Shown here piece after piece: positions 15,554 to 23,825 of a DNA stretch of 64,000 nt. Both the position numbers and the translations under genes were made by a program. This DNA comes from Comamonas sp. KCTC 72670 (GTDB lineage Bacteria > Myxococcota > Myxococcia > Myxococcales > Myxococcaceae): NCBI GenBank assembly GCA_014656495.1, contig BNCN01000001.1, positions 372,001-436,000 of the forward strand, in the 5' to 3' direction. Each line of letters begins with the position of its first letter. Position 1 is the stretch's first letter. The notes under the pieces were generated by a model. That model was not told the DNA's origin. It did not search any database and saw only the letters and a program-made list of their open reading frames with translations.

Positions 15554-17932
15554 GTGCAGCAGCCTTCCGAAGGGCACCATTTCGGGAAGTACAAGCTGCT
15601 CGAGCGCATCGCGACGGGCGGAATGGCGGAGATCTACCGCGCCCGCATGACGGCCGCGGCCGGCGTCACCAAGCCCGTGGTCATCAAGAAAATCCTCCCG
15701 GGCTACGCGGACAACAGCGCCTTCCTGTCGATGTTCGTCAACGAGGCGCGCATCGCCGCGGGCTTGAGCCACGGCAACATCGCCCAGGTCTTCGACTTCG
15801 GCGAGGTGGACGGCGAGTACTTCATCGCCATGGAGTGGGTGGACGGCCGCACCCTGTCGAGCGTGATGCGGCGCGCGCGGGAGAAGGGCATGTACACCCT
15901 GCCCCAGCCGCTGGCCCTGCTCATCGCCGTGGAGATGCTCGAAGGGCTGGCCTACGCGCACACGCGCCTGGACGAGCGCGGACGGCCGCTCCACATCGTC
16001 CACCGCGACGTGAGCCCACAGAACGTGCTGCTCAGCTACGAGGGCCAGGTGAAGCTGGTGGACTTCGGCATCGCGAGGGCCCGGCTGGCGGGCTGCTCCG
16101 AGCCCGAGGAGCACGAGCTGAAGGGCAAGTACACCTACTTCGCGCCGGAGCAGGTCCGCGGGCGTGAGCCCGACGCGCGCTCGGACATCTTCGCCGCGGG
16201 CGTCGTCATCTACGAGATGCTGTGCGGCCGCCTCCCCTTCGAAGGGAAGATGGAGGACGTGCTGCGCAAGCTCGCCCTGGGCGACTTCCCGCGCCCGCGC
16301 GACCTCAACCCGGGCATCCCCACCGCGCTGGAGCGCATCCTCCTCAACGCCCTGGCCGTGGAGCGCGAGCAGCGCTACGCCACCGCGGAGGCCTTCGCCG
16401 AGGCCCTCACCCGGCACCTCCACACGGCCGCGCCCGACGTGTCCTCCAGCGCGCGCGCCCACTTCATGGGCTACCTCTTCGAAGCGGAGCTGGTGGGCGA
16501 GGGCCGCCCGGTGCTGCTGCCTCGCGAGTTCCTGGCCCAGATGGCCCGGTGGACGCAGTCGTCCCTGAATCGCCGCCCCTTCCGCGATTCAGCGCCGCCC
16601 GTCCGCGAGCCGTCGCCCCTCGACCTGGAGGAAGAGCGCACCCCCATCGCGGACATCGAGCTGCCCGCGGACCTGCCGCTGCCAGAGCCGACCACGGCCC
16701 CCAGCCTCCCCGCCGCCGAGCTCCGCCCGGAGCGCACCACGCTGCCCCTCCCCGTCCTGCCTGACGCGGGAAGGCCGCCCCTCTCCGGGGACATGCCCCC
16801 CACGGGCACGACGTCCACGGGCCCCTTCGGCCTGCCCTGGCCCGTGGCGATTGGGGCTCCCATCGCGGTGGCGCTGACGGCCACGCTCGCGATGTGGGTG
16901 ACGAGCAGCGCGGGCACCTTCTCCGTGGAGCTGAGCTCGTCGCCGCCGGGCGCGGCCATCCGGGTGAATGGGCGGCAGCACACCGCGCAGACGCCCGCGC
17001 TCATCACGCAGCTGTCCGCGGACACCGAGCACCTGCTGGAGGTCCAGGCCACCGGCATGGTGCCGTGGAGCCAGACGCTGCGGGCCGAAAGCGGCACCAC
17101 CCTGGCCGTCCATGCCCGGCTCCTGCCCCGGCGTCCCCCCACCCCTCCCGCGCACCCGGTGAATCGGCCACCACCGCCCCAGGAGGCGCGGATGCCCGAG
17201 GGGACGGCGCGGATGCCGCTGTCCAGCGTGGCCCATGCCTTCCGGGTGCCGTACCTCTCCACCGCGCAGATGCGGCTGGACCCATCCCGCACCTACAGCG
17301 TCCGCGTGGACGGCGAGGCCTCGCTGGGTGGGCCCGGCCGGGTGGAGAAGGTGGGCTACTTCCTGGAAGGCGACACGCGGCTGGCGGCGAACGAATCCTT
17401 CGGCCTGCTCGACGGCGAGGAGCGGCGGGTGCGCAACGCCTCGCGGCTCCACGTCTTCCTGCTGGACGCGAACCGGACGGACAACCACGGCACCCTGCGG
17501 GTCCGCGTCCGGGAATGGGATGACGACAGCGCCGCCATGTTCCTGCGCCTGGACGCCCGGACGCATGCGGTGAAGCTGTCGCGCGCCGACCGCTTCCTCC
17601 TGCGCGAGCTGGATGCCCAGGCGGCCTATGACGTCGTGGTCCAGAACACCGAGGAGCCCGCACACACCCGCGGCTTCGAAGGCGGCCCCGTGGGCCGGGT
17701 GCTGGGCCTGTACGGCACTGGAGCGGGCCCCGAGACGTCCGCGGGCGCCCTGGTCCTGCTGGAGGTGGGACGGCCGGTGCGGCTCCAGGGCGCCACCTGG
17801 CTCCAGCTCGCCTTCCCGGACGACCACCTGGCGGACAACAGCGGGGGCCTGCTGCTCGAGGTCTCGCCCGTCGAGGCGCCCGGCAGCCCGCCCTCCGAGC
17901 AGCCGGCATCCTCCGGGACGCTCGCCCCGTAA
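15554..17932 (+). CDS. Membrane Hanks-type Ser/Thr kinase with PEGA-like C-terminal region
   Basis: A 792-residue kinase. The catalytic domain spans about residues 10-300: glycine loop KYKLLERIATGGMAEIY, Lys in PVVIKKIL, catalytic loop HRDVSPQN, DFG in VDFGIARA, and a PEQVRG segment after the activation loop. A Pro-rich linker (~340-440) is followed by one membrane helix (LPWPVAIGAPIAVALTATLAM). Next comes a PEGA-like sensor domain (FSVELSSSPPGAAIRVNG), then ~220 residues that I do not recognise. I start at GTG 15554, 11 nt after a GAAGGAG site, because upstream codons to ATG 15452 lack the GC3 bias. It probably couples an envelope signal to cytoplasmic phosphorylation. Confidence 0.88.
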   Translation: MQQPSEGHHFGKYKLLERIATGGMAEIYRARMTAAAGVTKPVVIKKILPGYADNSAFLSMFVNEARIAAGLSHGNIAQVFDFGEVDGEYFIAMEWVDGRTLSSVMRRAREKGMYTLPQPLALLIAVEMLEGLAYAHTRLDERGRPLHIVHRDVSPQNVLLSYEGQVKLVDFGIARARLAGCSEPEEHELKGKYTYFAPEQVRGREPDARSDIFAAGVVIYEMLCGRLPFEGKMEDVLRKLALGDFPRPRDLNPGIPTALERILLNALAVEREQRYATAEAFAEALTRHLHTAAPDVSSSARAHFMGYLFEAELVGEGRPVLLPREFLAQMARWTQSSLNRRPFRDSAPPVREPSPLDLEEERTPIADIELPADLPLPEPTTAPSLPAAELRPERTTLPLPVLPDAGRPPLSGDMPPTGTTSTGPFGLPWPVAIGAPIAVALTATLAMWVTSSAGTFSVELSSSPPGAAIRVNGRQHTAQTPALITQLSADTEHLLEVQATGMVPWSQTLRAESGTTLAVHARLLPRRPPTPPAHPVNRPPPPQEARMPEGTARMPLSSVAHAFRVPYLSTAQMRLDPSRTYSVRVDGEASLGGPGRVEKVGYFLEGDTRLAANESFGLLDGEERRVRNASRLHVFLLDANRTDNHGTLRVRVREWDDDSAAMFLRLDARTHAVKLSRADRFLLRELDAQAAYDVVVQNTEEPAHTRGFEGGPVGRVLGLYGTGAGPETSAGALVLLEVGRPVRLQGATWLQLAFPDDHLADNSGGLLLEVSPVEAPGSPPSEQPASSGTLAP

Positions 17933-18020
17933 CGGGCCGCTACAGCGGTGCAGCGACCTGTCGCCGAAAAGTTGATCAGCGAAGGCCGCCCCCTACCCTG
18001 GGCCGCGAGGAGGACTCACC

Positions 18021-18227
18021 ATGAAGAAGCTGGTGGCGGTGGCCGTGGTCGGCCTGATGGGAACGCTGGGTTTGGCCGCGCGCGTGGACGCCCGGCCGGG
18101 AGTGGACGGCATGGAGCCAACGGATGCACAGGTCGAAGCGGCGCTGGATGCCCGGCAGAAGCTGGTGCTGAGCAAGCTCCTGCAAATTCAGCAGACGGAC
18201 GCACGCACGGCGGCAATCCACCGGTAA
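18021..18227 (+). CDS. Small exported protein of unknown function
   Basis: A 68-residue product preceded by an AGGAGG site (18008-18013, spacing about 7 nt). Residues 1-24 form a Sec signal peptide (MKKLVAVAVVGLMGTLGLA, cleavage likely after VDA). The mature ~44 residues are hydrophilic and helical (EAALDARQKLVLSKLLQIQQTDARTAAIHR), without cysteines. It lies between the kinase gene and carD on the same strand. Strong ribosome-binding site, signal peptide and codon bias make it a real gene; no family is recognised. Confidence 0.75.
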   Translation: MKKLVAVAVVGLMGTLGLAARVDARPGVDGMEPTDAQVEAALDARQKLVLSKLLQIQQTDARTAAIHR

Positions 18228-18308
18228 ACTCGTGGCGTCCGACGTGGCTCGGTGCTAAGCCCGAACCGCTTCCGACGTTCACCCAACTACCTCACCCGCG
18301 AGGGGGAC

Positions 18309-19253
18309 ATGCCTGAAGGGTCCGCGTCACTCCAGCTCGCGGTTGGCGACCGCGTCGTCTATCCGAACCAGGGAGTCTGCCGCGTTTCCGCCATCGACGT
18401 GAAGGAAGTGGCGGGACAGAAGCTCACCTTCGTCACGATGCGCCGCGAGGAAGATGGCGCCGTCGTGATGGTGCCTGAAGGCAAGGTGCTCGCCATCGGC
18501 GTGCGCAAGGTCGCCTCGGCCGAGGACGTGGAGGCCATCTTCGCCTTCCTCCGCTCGGACAGCGACAAGGCCGACCTCGATTGGAAGCAGCGCGCCCGCA
18601 CCAACCTGGACCGGATGACCCAGGGCGGCATCATGGGGCTGGCCGAGGTCGTCAAGGGCCTCCAGGTCCTCAGCGAGCTGCGGCCCCTGCCCACCAAGGA
18701 GCGCGAGCTCTACGACAACGCCCGTCACCTGCTGGTGACGGAGGTCGCCGCCGCCCTGAGCACCGCCGAGGTCAACGCCGAGGACGCCATCGACATCGTC
18801 CTCTTCCCGCCCGGCCGCGAGCGCCCCAAGCGCACCGCCGCCGAGTTCCAGCGCGAGGACGGCGACCTGGACCTGGACAGCGACCTGCTGGGCCTGGACA
18901 GCGACCTGGACCTGCCCTCCGACGAGGAGCCCGCCGAGGAGGAGCCCTCCGAGGAGTCCGAGTCGCAGGAGGAGGAAGAGTCCTCCGAGGAGTCCGCGCC
19001 CAAGAAGCGCGGCCGTCCTCCCAAGGCCAAGGCGGAGGGCGCCGAGGGTGCCGAGCCCGCCGCGCCCAAGAAGCGTGGCCGTCCTCCCAAGCCCAAGCCG
19101 GAGGCCTCCGCCGAGGGCGCCGAGCCGGCCGCGCCCAAGAAGCGCGGCCGTCCTCCCAAGCCCAAGCCGCCGGAGGTGGAAGGAGCGCCGCCGGCCGCCC
19201 CGAAGAAGCGCGGCCGGCCCCCGAAGGTGAAGCCACCTGAAGGTGAGAGCTGA
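18309..19253 (+). CDS. carD: CarD, global transcriptional regulator with AT-hooks
   Basis: A 314-residue protein. Residues 1-160 are a CarD_CdnL_TRCF domain (LAVGDRVVYPNQGVCRVSAIDV, then KERELYDNARHLLVTEVAAAL), which contacts RNA polymerase beta. An acidic Asp/Glu/Ser region (~180-230) and four AT-hooks, each KKRGRPPK, follow; together they mimic eukaryotic HMGA. This is the architecture of Myxococcus CarD, needed for light- and starvation-induced programmes through ECF sigma factors. ATG 18309 follows a GAGGGGG site. The next gene encodes its known partner CarG. Confidence 0.97.
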   Translation: MPEGSASLQLAVGDRVVYPNQGVCRVSAIDVKEVAGQKLTFVTMRREEDGAVVMVPEGKVLAIGVRKVASAEDVEAIFAFLRSDSDKADLDWKQRARTNLDRMTQGGIMGLAEVVKGLQVLSELRPLPTKERELYDNARHLLVTEVAAALSTAEVNAEDAIDIVLFPPGRERPKRTAAEFQREDGDLDLDSDLLGLDSDLDLPSDEEPAEEEPSEESESQEEEESSEESAPKKRGRPPKAKAEGAEGAEPAAPKKRGRPPKPKPEASAEGAEPAAPKKRGRPPKPKPPEVEGAPPAAPKKRGRPPKVKPPEGES

Positions 19254-19281
19254 CAGCCCCAATGGACCGACGGGCCCCCAC

Positions 19282-19308
19282 GGGCGGGTGCGCAAGGCCG
19301 CACCGCCC
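19282..19308 (+). other. Strong RNA hairpin in the carD-carG intergenic region
   Basis: GGGCGGGTGCG (19282-19292) pairs with CGCACCGCCC (19299-19308) with a single bulged G and a 6-nt loop. Flanking GGGCCC sequences (19273-19278 and 19310-19315) can add an outer stem. There is no T-run. It could be a partial terminator or an RNA-stabilising element between carD and carG, setting their relative expression. Confidence 0.5.
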
Positions 19309-19335
19309 AGGGCCCTTCCGCCGAGGTGACGCCCC

Positions 19336-19848
19336 GTGATTCGCGTCGTGACGCTGGACCCCTTCGACGACAAGCAACTCGCGAAGTTCAACCGCACGCT
19401 CTACACGGCGTTCGGCGTGGGCAGCGAGCACTCCGGCAGCGCCGAGGTGCCCGCGGGCATGTCCGAGCCGCTGGATGCGGAGAAGCTGATTGATGAGGTG
19501 AAGGGCATCCGTTCCTACAAGGACGACAAGGTGCTCATCCTCACCACGCGCAAGCTGAAGGACCGCGAGCTGCCCAGCGGCGTGGCCCCGACGGCGGGCT
19601 TCGCGCGCCAGGGGAAGGACCGCGCCATCCTCACCATCGCGCCCCACAAGGACCTCGAGAGCGCGTTCAAGGCGGTTTCCCGCCACGCGCTCCACCAGTT
19701 GGGCCACCTCTGGGAGCTGCATCACTGCCTGGACCCGCGGTGCTCGATGTACCCGCCCTGGACGCCGTCCTTCGTCCAGGGTGAGGCCATCTTCTGCACC
19801 TTCTGCCGGGAAAAGAGCGAGCAGAAGATCCGCCTTGCCAAGTCCTAG
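19336..19848 (+). CDS. carG: CarG, zinc-binding partner of CarD
   Basis: A 170-residue protein with an archaemetzincin-like site. From His120 the sequence reads HQLGHLWELHHC, then DPRC, SM, and about 15 residues later CTFC, matching HExxHxxGx3Cx4CxM...CxxC with two changes: the catalytic Glu is Gln121 and the Gly is Glu. Myxococcus CarG is known to bind zinc without protease activity and to act with CarD on transcription through direct contact. The GTG start at 19336 lies 82 bp after carD. The downstream gene overlaps its end. Confidence 0.95.
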   Translation: MIRVVTLDPFDDKQLAKFNRTLYTAFGVGSEHSGSAEVPAGMSEPLDAEKLIDEVKGIRSYKDDKVLILTTRKLKDRELPSGVAPTAGFARQGKDRAILTIAPHKDLESAFKAVSRHALHQLGHLWELHHCLDPRCSMYPPWTPSFVQGEAIFCTFCREKSEQKIRLAKS

Positions 19849-20785
19849 CGTCACGCGCGCCCTGCCCCTCGTCGAGCTGGGGGGCCTCCTCCTCGTCGCG
19901 CTCCTGTGCCTGGTGTTCCATCTGCGCCTGCCGGGCCGCCTCCCCTCGGAGGCGGACCACCGCGCCGCGGCGCAGCGGCTCCAGGCCGAGGGACAGCCCG
20001 GTGACGCCGTGCTGCTCTTCCCCTGGTGGACGGAGCGCGCCCGCGTCTTCGTGCCGCCCACGATGCCGGTGTACGGCTACCTGGGCTCGGACAAGGACGA
20101 CCTGTCCGCCCATCCGCGCGTCTGGGTGCTGGGCCAGCCGGAGCTGCCCCGCTCGGACGAAGCGGGCTTCCTCGAGGCGTTCCTGCCCGGGCGCCGCGCC
20201 GTGGGCGAGACGTCGCGGCACGGCACGCTGACGCTGACGCTCTACGAGAATGGCCGCCACCGGCCCCGGCGCTTCACCGCCACGGACGCATACGCGAAGG
20301 CCCGCGTGTACCTGGAGCAGCCGGACGGCACGCGCCGCGACTGCCCCTTCGACGGCAAGGTCCACCGCTGCCCCGGCCCCGCGCACCTGTACGTGGCGCC
20401 GGAGTGGCACGAAATCCTCTATGAGCCGCGGCGCTGTTTGTGGATGCACGCGCCCGGTGGCAAGCAGCGCCTGGTGGCGGAGCTGGACGGCGTCCCCGGC
20501 GGGCTGGCCCTGCGGCTGGAGGGCGGCATCATCTTCGAGCACGCCTTCCCCAAGGACGCGCGCCTGTCCACCACGCACCTGGGCGTGGATGACGTCACGG
20601 CGGGCACGGGCCTGCTGTCGCTGGCGATTCCTCCGGGCATGGAGGGCGTGCAGAAGGCGGAGGCGCGCCTGCCCGAGGGCGCGCCGCGCACCGTGAGAGT
20701 CTGGGTGCAGGCGGACAACGCGGACCGGCGGCAGGTGTGCCTGGACGTGCTGGCCGTGGAGCCGCAGGTGGGGGTGCGAGGATGA
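19835..20785 (+). CDS. Membrane-anchored periplasmic protein coupled to a glycosyltransferase
   Basis: Not assigned to a family. Assuming TTG 19835, which overlaps the end of carG by 14 nt, the product is 316 residues. An N-terminal membrane anchor (VELGGLLLVALLCLVFHL, residues ~9-26) is followed by a globular region. The segment AEGQPGDAVLLFPWWTERARVF resembles the luminal/periplasmic domains attached to some PMT-type glycosyltransferases. No better start exists before the hydrophobic segment. Its stop overlaps the next ATG (ATGA), so the two are probably coupled and act together at the membrane. Start confidence is low; that it is a gene is well supported by codon bias. Confidence 0.75.
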   Translation: MPSPSVTRALPLVELGGLLLVALLCLVFHLRLPGRLPSEADHRAAAQRLQAEGQPGDAVLLFPWWTERARVFVPPTMPVYGYLGSDKDDLSAHPRVWVLGQPELPRSDEAGFLEAFLPGRRAVGETSRHGTLTLTLYENGRHRPRRFTATDAYAKARVYLEQPDGTRRDCPFDGKVHRCPGPAHLYVAPEWHEILYEPRRCLWMHAPGGKQRLVAELDGVPGGLALRLEGGIIFEHAFPKDARLSTTHLGVDDVTAGTGLLSLAIPPGMEGVQKAEARLPEGAPRTVRVWVQADNADRRQVCLDVLAVEPQVGVRG

Positions 20786-22632
20786 TGCGAGGACGCGCCC
20801 CCACGCGCGACGAGAAGGTCCTGGCCTGGGCCCTGTGGGTGCTGGCCTTCGCGGCGCTGTGGCTGACGGAGTCCGCGGTGGGCTACACGCGCGACGAGAG
20901 CGTCTACTTCATCGCGGCGGAGAGCTACGCGGGCTGGTTCCGCCAGCTCTTCCAGTCCCCGGCCCGGGCCTTCACCGACGCGGCCATCGTGCGCGCGTGG
21001 GACTACAACCACGAGCACCCGGTGCTGATGAAGGCCCTGTTCGGCCTGAGCCACCTGCTCTTCCATCAGGGGCTGGGGTGGATGCGCTCGGCGACGGCGT
21101 TCCGGCTGCCCGCCTTCGCCCTGGCGGCGCTGGTGCCCGCGCTGAGCTTCCTGTTGGGCAGCGCGATGTACGGCCGCGTCGCGGGCCTGTTCGCCGCCTT
21201 CGCCTTCATGCTGGTGCCGCGGCAGTACTTCAACGCGGAGATGGCGTGCTTCGACGTGCCCGTGGCCGCCATGTGGCTGCTGGTCGTCTACTGCTTCTGG
21301 CGCGCCATGGAGGACACCCGCTGGGGCCTGTGGTGCGGCGTGGCCTTTGGCCTGACGCTGGCCACCAAGCACAACGCGCTGTTCCTCCCCTTCGTGCTCA
21401 CGCCCTTCGCGCTGTGGCGCGCGTGGAGTGAGAGCGCAGGTCAGCCCGAGGCCCGCGCCTGGCTCGGCCGCTTCGTGGGCGTGTTCGCCGCGGTGGCCGT
21501 GTTCTACGGGCTGCTGGTGCTGTCGCTGGGCGGCGGCGAGGGCTTCCAGCGGAAGTTCCTGCTGCTCAGCCCGCACACGCTGCTGTTCGCCGGGCTCGCG
21601 GTGGGCGGCGCGTGGGTGCTCAAGGGCGTGGACACGGTGAACGCGCCGGTGACGCGGGCGCTGGTGCCCATCGCCGCCATGGCGGTGCTCGGGCCCGTCA
21701 TCTTCTACCTGCACTGGCCCTACCTCTGGCACCACCCGGTGGACCGCACCGCCTGGTACCTGGCCTTCCACGCGAAGCACAACCACTACGCCTGGTTCTA
21801 TCTGAACCAGCTGTTGCGCGAGCCACCCTTCCCGCTCGCCTACGTGGTGGTGAAGACGGCGCTGACGGTGCCCACCAGCCTCTTCGTCCCCATGGTGACG
21901 GGCCTGGTGGCGCTGGTGGCCCGGGCGGTGCTCGGCACCTTCGAGAAGACGCGCGCGTGGGTGGAGCGCCCGGTGACGATGACCGAGGTGCTGGTGGGGG
22001 TGAACGCCGTCACCTCCATCCTCATCATCAGCCACCCGCAGGTGCCCCACTTCGGCGGCGTGAAGCACTGGTTCCCGTCCATGGTGTTCCTGGGCATCCT
22101 CGCGGGCGCCGCGGTGGCCCGGGGCTGCACGGCGCTGTGGGACGTGCTGAAGGCGAAGTGGCCCTCACTGCCCCAGGCGGCGGTGGCCGCGCCCGTGTTC
22201 GTGGTGCTGCTGGCGCCCGCGCTGGTGTACTCGGTGCGCGTGTTCCCCTACGGGACGGCGGCGTACTCGGAGCTCGCGGGCGGCCTGCCGGGCGCGGCCA
22301 CGCTGGGCATGCAGCGGCAGTTCTGGTCCAGCCACGTGACGGGCGTGCTGCCGTGGATCAACGCCAACGCCAAGCAGGGCGCGCGGCTGTTCCTGCACGA
22401 GGTGCACGGCGGCTCGTTCCGGGACTACCAGCGCAACGGCATGCTGCGCGCGGACCTGCGCGCGGTGGGCAGCCCGGCCGACGCGGACATCGTCGCGTAC
22501 CAGTACCACCAGGAGTTCCGCGAGCACGAGTTCCTCACGTGGCAGGCGTTCGGGACGCGCACGCCCGTGACGGGCCTCTACCTGGACGAGACGCCCCAGG
22601 TGGTCGTCTACGTGCGCCCGGAGACGCGGTAG
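20782..22632 (+). CDS. PMT/ArnT-type membrane glycosyltransferase
   Basis: About 616 residues with about ten or more membrane helices. The first periplasmic loop contains GYTRDESVYFIAAESY, with the Asp-Glu pair used by GT-C transferases (PMT, ArnT, GT39/GT83), and DYNHEHPVLMKALFGLSHLL follows as the second conserved element. These enzymes transfer sugar from a polyprenyl-phosphate donor to protein or lipid outside the membrane; the acceptor is unknown. ATG 20782 overlaps the stop of the preceding gene. The C-terminal ~120 residues (PWINANAKQGARLFLHEVHGG) form a soluble extracytoplasmic domain. Confidence 0.85.
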   Translation: MMRGRAPTRDEKVLAWALWVLAFAALWLTESAVGYTRDESVYFIAAESYAGWFRQLFQSPARAFTDAAIVRAWDYNHEHPVLMKALFGLSHLLFHQGLGWMRSATAFRLPAFALAALVPALSFLLGSAMYGRVAGLFAAFAFMLVPRQYFNAEMACFDVPVAAMWLLVVYCFWRAMEDTRWGLWCGVAFGLTLATKHNALFLPFVLTPFALWRAWSESAGQPEARAWLGRFVGVFAAVAVFYGLLVLSLGGGEGFQRKFLLLSPHTLLFAGLAVGGAWVLKGVDTVNAPVTRALVPIAAMAVLGPVIFYLHWPYLWHHPVDRTAWYLAFHAKHNHYAWFYLNQLLREPPFPLAYVVVKTALTVPTSLFVPMVTGLVALVARAVLGTFEKTRAWVERPVTMTEVLVGVNAVTSILIISHPQVPHFGGVKHWFPSMVFLGILAGAAVARGCTALWDVLKAKWPSLPQAAVAAPVFVVLLAPALVYSVRVFPYGTAAYSELAGGLPGAATLGMQRQFWSSHVTGVLPWINANAKQGARLFLHEVHGGSFRDYQRNGMLRADLRAVGSPADADIVAYQYHQEFREHEFLTWQAFGTRTPVTGLYLDETPQVVVYVRPETR

Positions 22633-22644
22633 CCCTTCGGCCCC

Positions 22645-22660
22645 GCGTCTCCCGAGACGC
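22645..22660. terminator. Bidirectional hairpin between convergent genes
   Basis: GCGTCT (22645-22650), loop CCCG, AGACGC (22655-22660). It lies 12 bp after the glycosyltransferase stop and 18 bp before the stop of the opposing gene, a natural place for a shared terminator. No T-run. Confidence 0.5.
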
Positions 22661-22678
22661 ACCCTCAGCCGCGAAGGC

Positions 22679-23629
22679 TCAGGTGTCGCCGCCGCCAGAG
22701 CCGCCATTGCGCGCGGCCTTGCTGAGGTTCATCAAGTGGGCCGCTCCGCGCAGCGTGTCCGCGTCGCTGAACTGCGAGGCCCGCTGCTCCAGCCGCTTGT
22801 ACTCGCTGGTCGTGACGGGCGGACGGTCTCCGTCGATGCGCTGCGAGAAGAAGGGCTGGTCGGGGTGGTCCTTGTGGAAGAAGCGCTGGTCCACGTACTC
22901 GGCCCGCTGCGTGCCGGGCTTCATGGCGAACTTCGTGTCCACGAGGACGTCCGGGTTGCCGGAGATGGCCTTGTCCGGGGGAATCATCGCCGTGTTGGCC
23001 CCGTGCGACGCGGAGGCCAGGTTGTTGGGGGACTGTGTCTTCTTGCCGCCCTCCCCGTGCCCCATGCCGTGGAGGATTTCGTACTTCGTCTCCGGCTCCG
23101 CGGTGCCCAGCTGCTTCTGGTACTGGGTGGAGCTCTTCTCGCCTCCGGTCATCTGCCCGAAGACCTTGGTGTGCTCGCCCTTGTCGCGGTCCGGCACCGA
23201 CGTCTGCACCTGCTGCGGGCCCAGGCCCCGGGCGTCCAGCGGGCCGCTGGCGTAGATGCCCTTCTGGTTCGACGCCTGGCTCGCGTAGTGCGCCAGCATG
23301 TTCAGGTTGTCCGTGGGGCTGTCCTTCACGGTGCGGAGCGCCTCCATGTTGGCGGGACGCGCCGAATGCGTGTCCTGGAGCCCCACGTCTTTCGACTGCT
23401 TGAAGAGGTCCGCGTTGGAGGGACGGGGCCCGCCGGTCGCCGCCGCGCGCTGCGGCCGCGTTCTCACCGGGCCGCCGTCGAAGCTGTCCGCGGGCGCCGG
23501 TGTCGACGCGCGGCTGGAGGACGCGGAAGGCGACGGCGAGGCGGATGACCGCGGAGCGGGTCTGGCATACGGCGCAAAGCGATTCGAGGAGGAGCTGGGC
23601 TTGGGGCTCCGGGAGCCGACTTTCTTCAT
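22679..23629 (-). CDS. Unknown protein, toxin/nuclease-like C-terminal segment
   Basis: Not recognised with certainty; 316 residues from ATG 23629, preceded by AAGGA. Residues 1-75 are disordered (Ser/Pro/Arg-rich, many SSS runs). The central part has short polar helices (NLNMLAHYASQASNQKG). The segment LHGMGHGEGGKKTQSPNNLA followed by SASHGANTAMI resembles the H...GG...NL...AN..M pattern of some secreted nucleases in polymorphic toxins, and later QRFFHKDHPDQPFF is conserved-looking. There is no signal peptide, which would fit a contractile or other export route. No immunity gene is obvious next to it. The function is a suggestion only. Confidence 0.65.
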   Translation of the reverse strand: MKKVGSRSPKPSSSSNRFAPYARPAPRSSASPSPSASSSRASTPAPADSFDGGPVRTRPQRAAATGGPRPSNADLFKQSKDVGLQDTHSARPANMEALRTVKDSPTDNLNMLAHYASQASNQKGIYASGPLDARGLGPQQVQTSVPDRDKGEHTKVFGQMTGGEKSSTQYQKQLGTAEPETKYEILHGMGHGEGGKKTQSPNNLASASHGANTAMIPPDKAISGNPDVLVDTKFAMKPGTQRAEYVDQRFFHKDHPDQPFFSQRIDGDRPPVTTSEYKRLEQRASQFSDADTLRGAAHLMNLSKAARNGGSGGGDT

Positions 23630-23825
23630 GGTGAAGTCCTTCAGGGGAAGAAGAGCCGAGGTGGTCGCGCGAGCTGGTGGCAGGACTTGAATCCAAATCC
23701 GTGGCGCCGTCGAGCCCCCCTCCAGGGAAGCGTCGAGGTGTCTGTCATTGGCCACTTCCCCGCACCGCGCGTTCACCCCGCACCGCGATTTCCTTGCTTC
23801 ACAAAGCCTCCCATTCTCCAATCCC

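Noticed and set aside
20737..20781. Longer N-terminus for the glycosyltransferase (start at 20737)
   Set aside because: The extra residues overlap the preceding gene and are Gly/Arg-rich; the ATGA overlap at 20782 gives the normal start before the first membrane helix.
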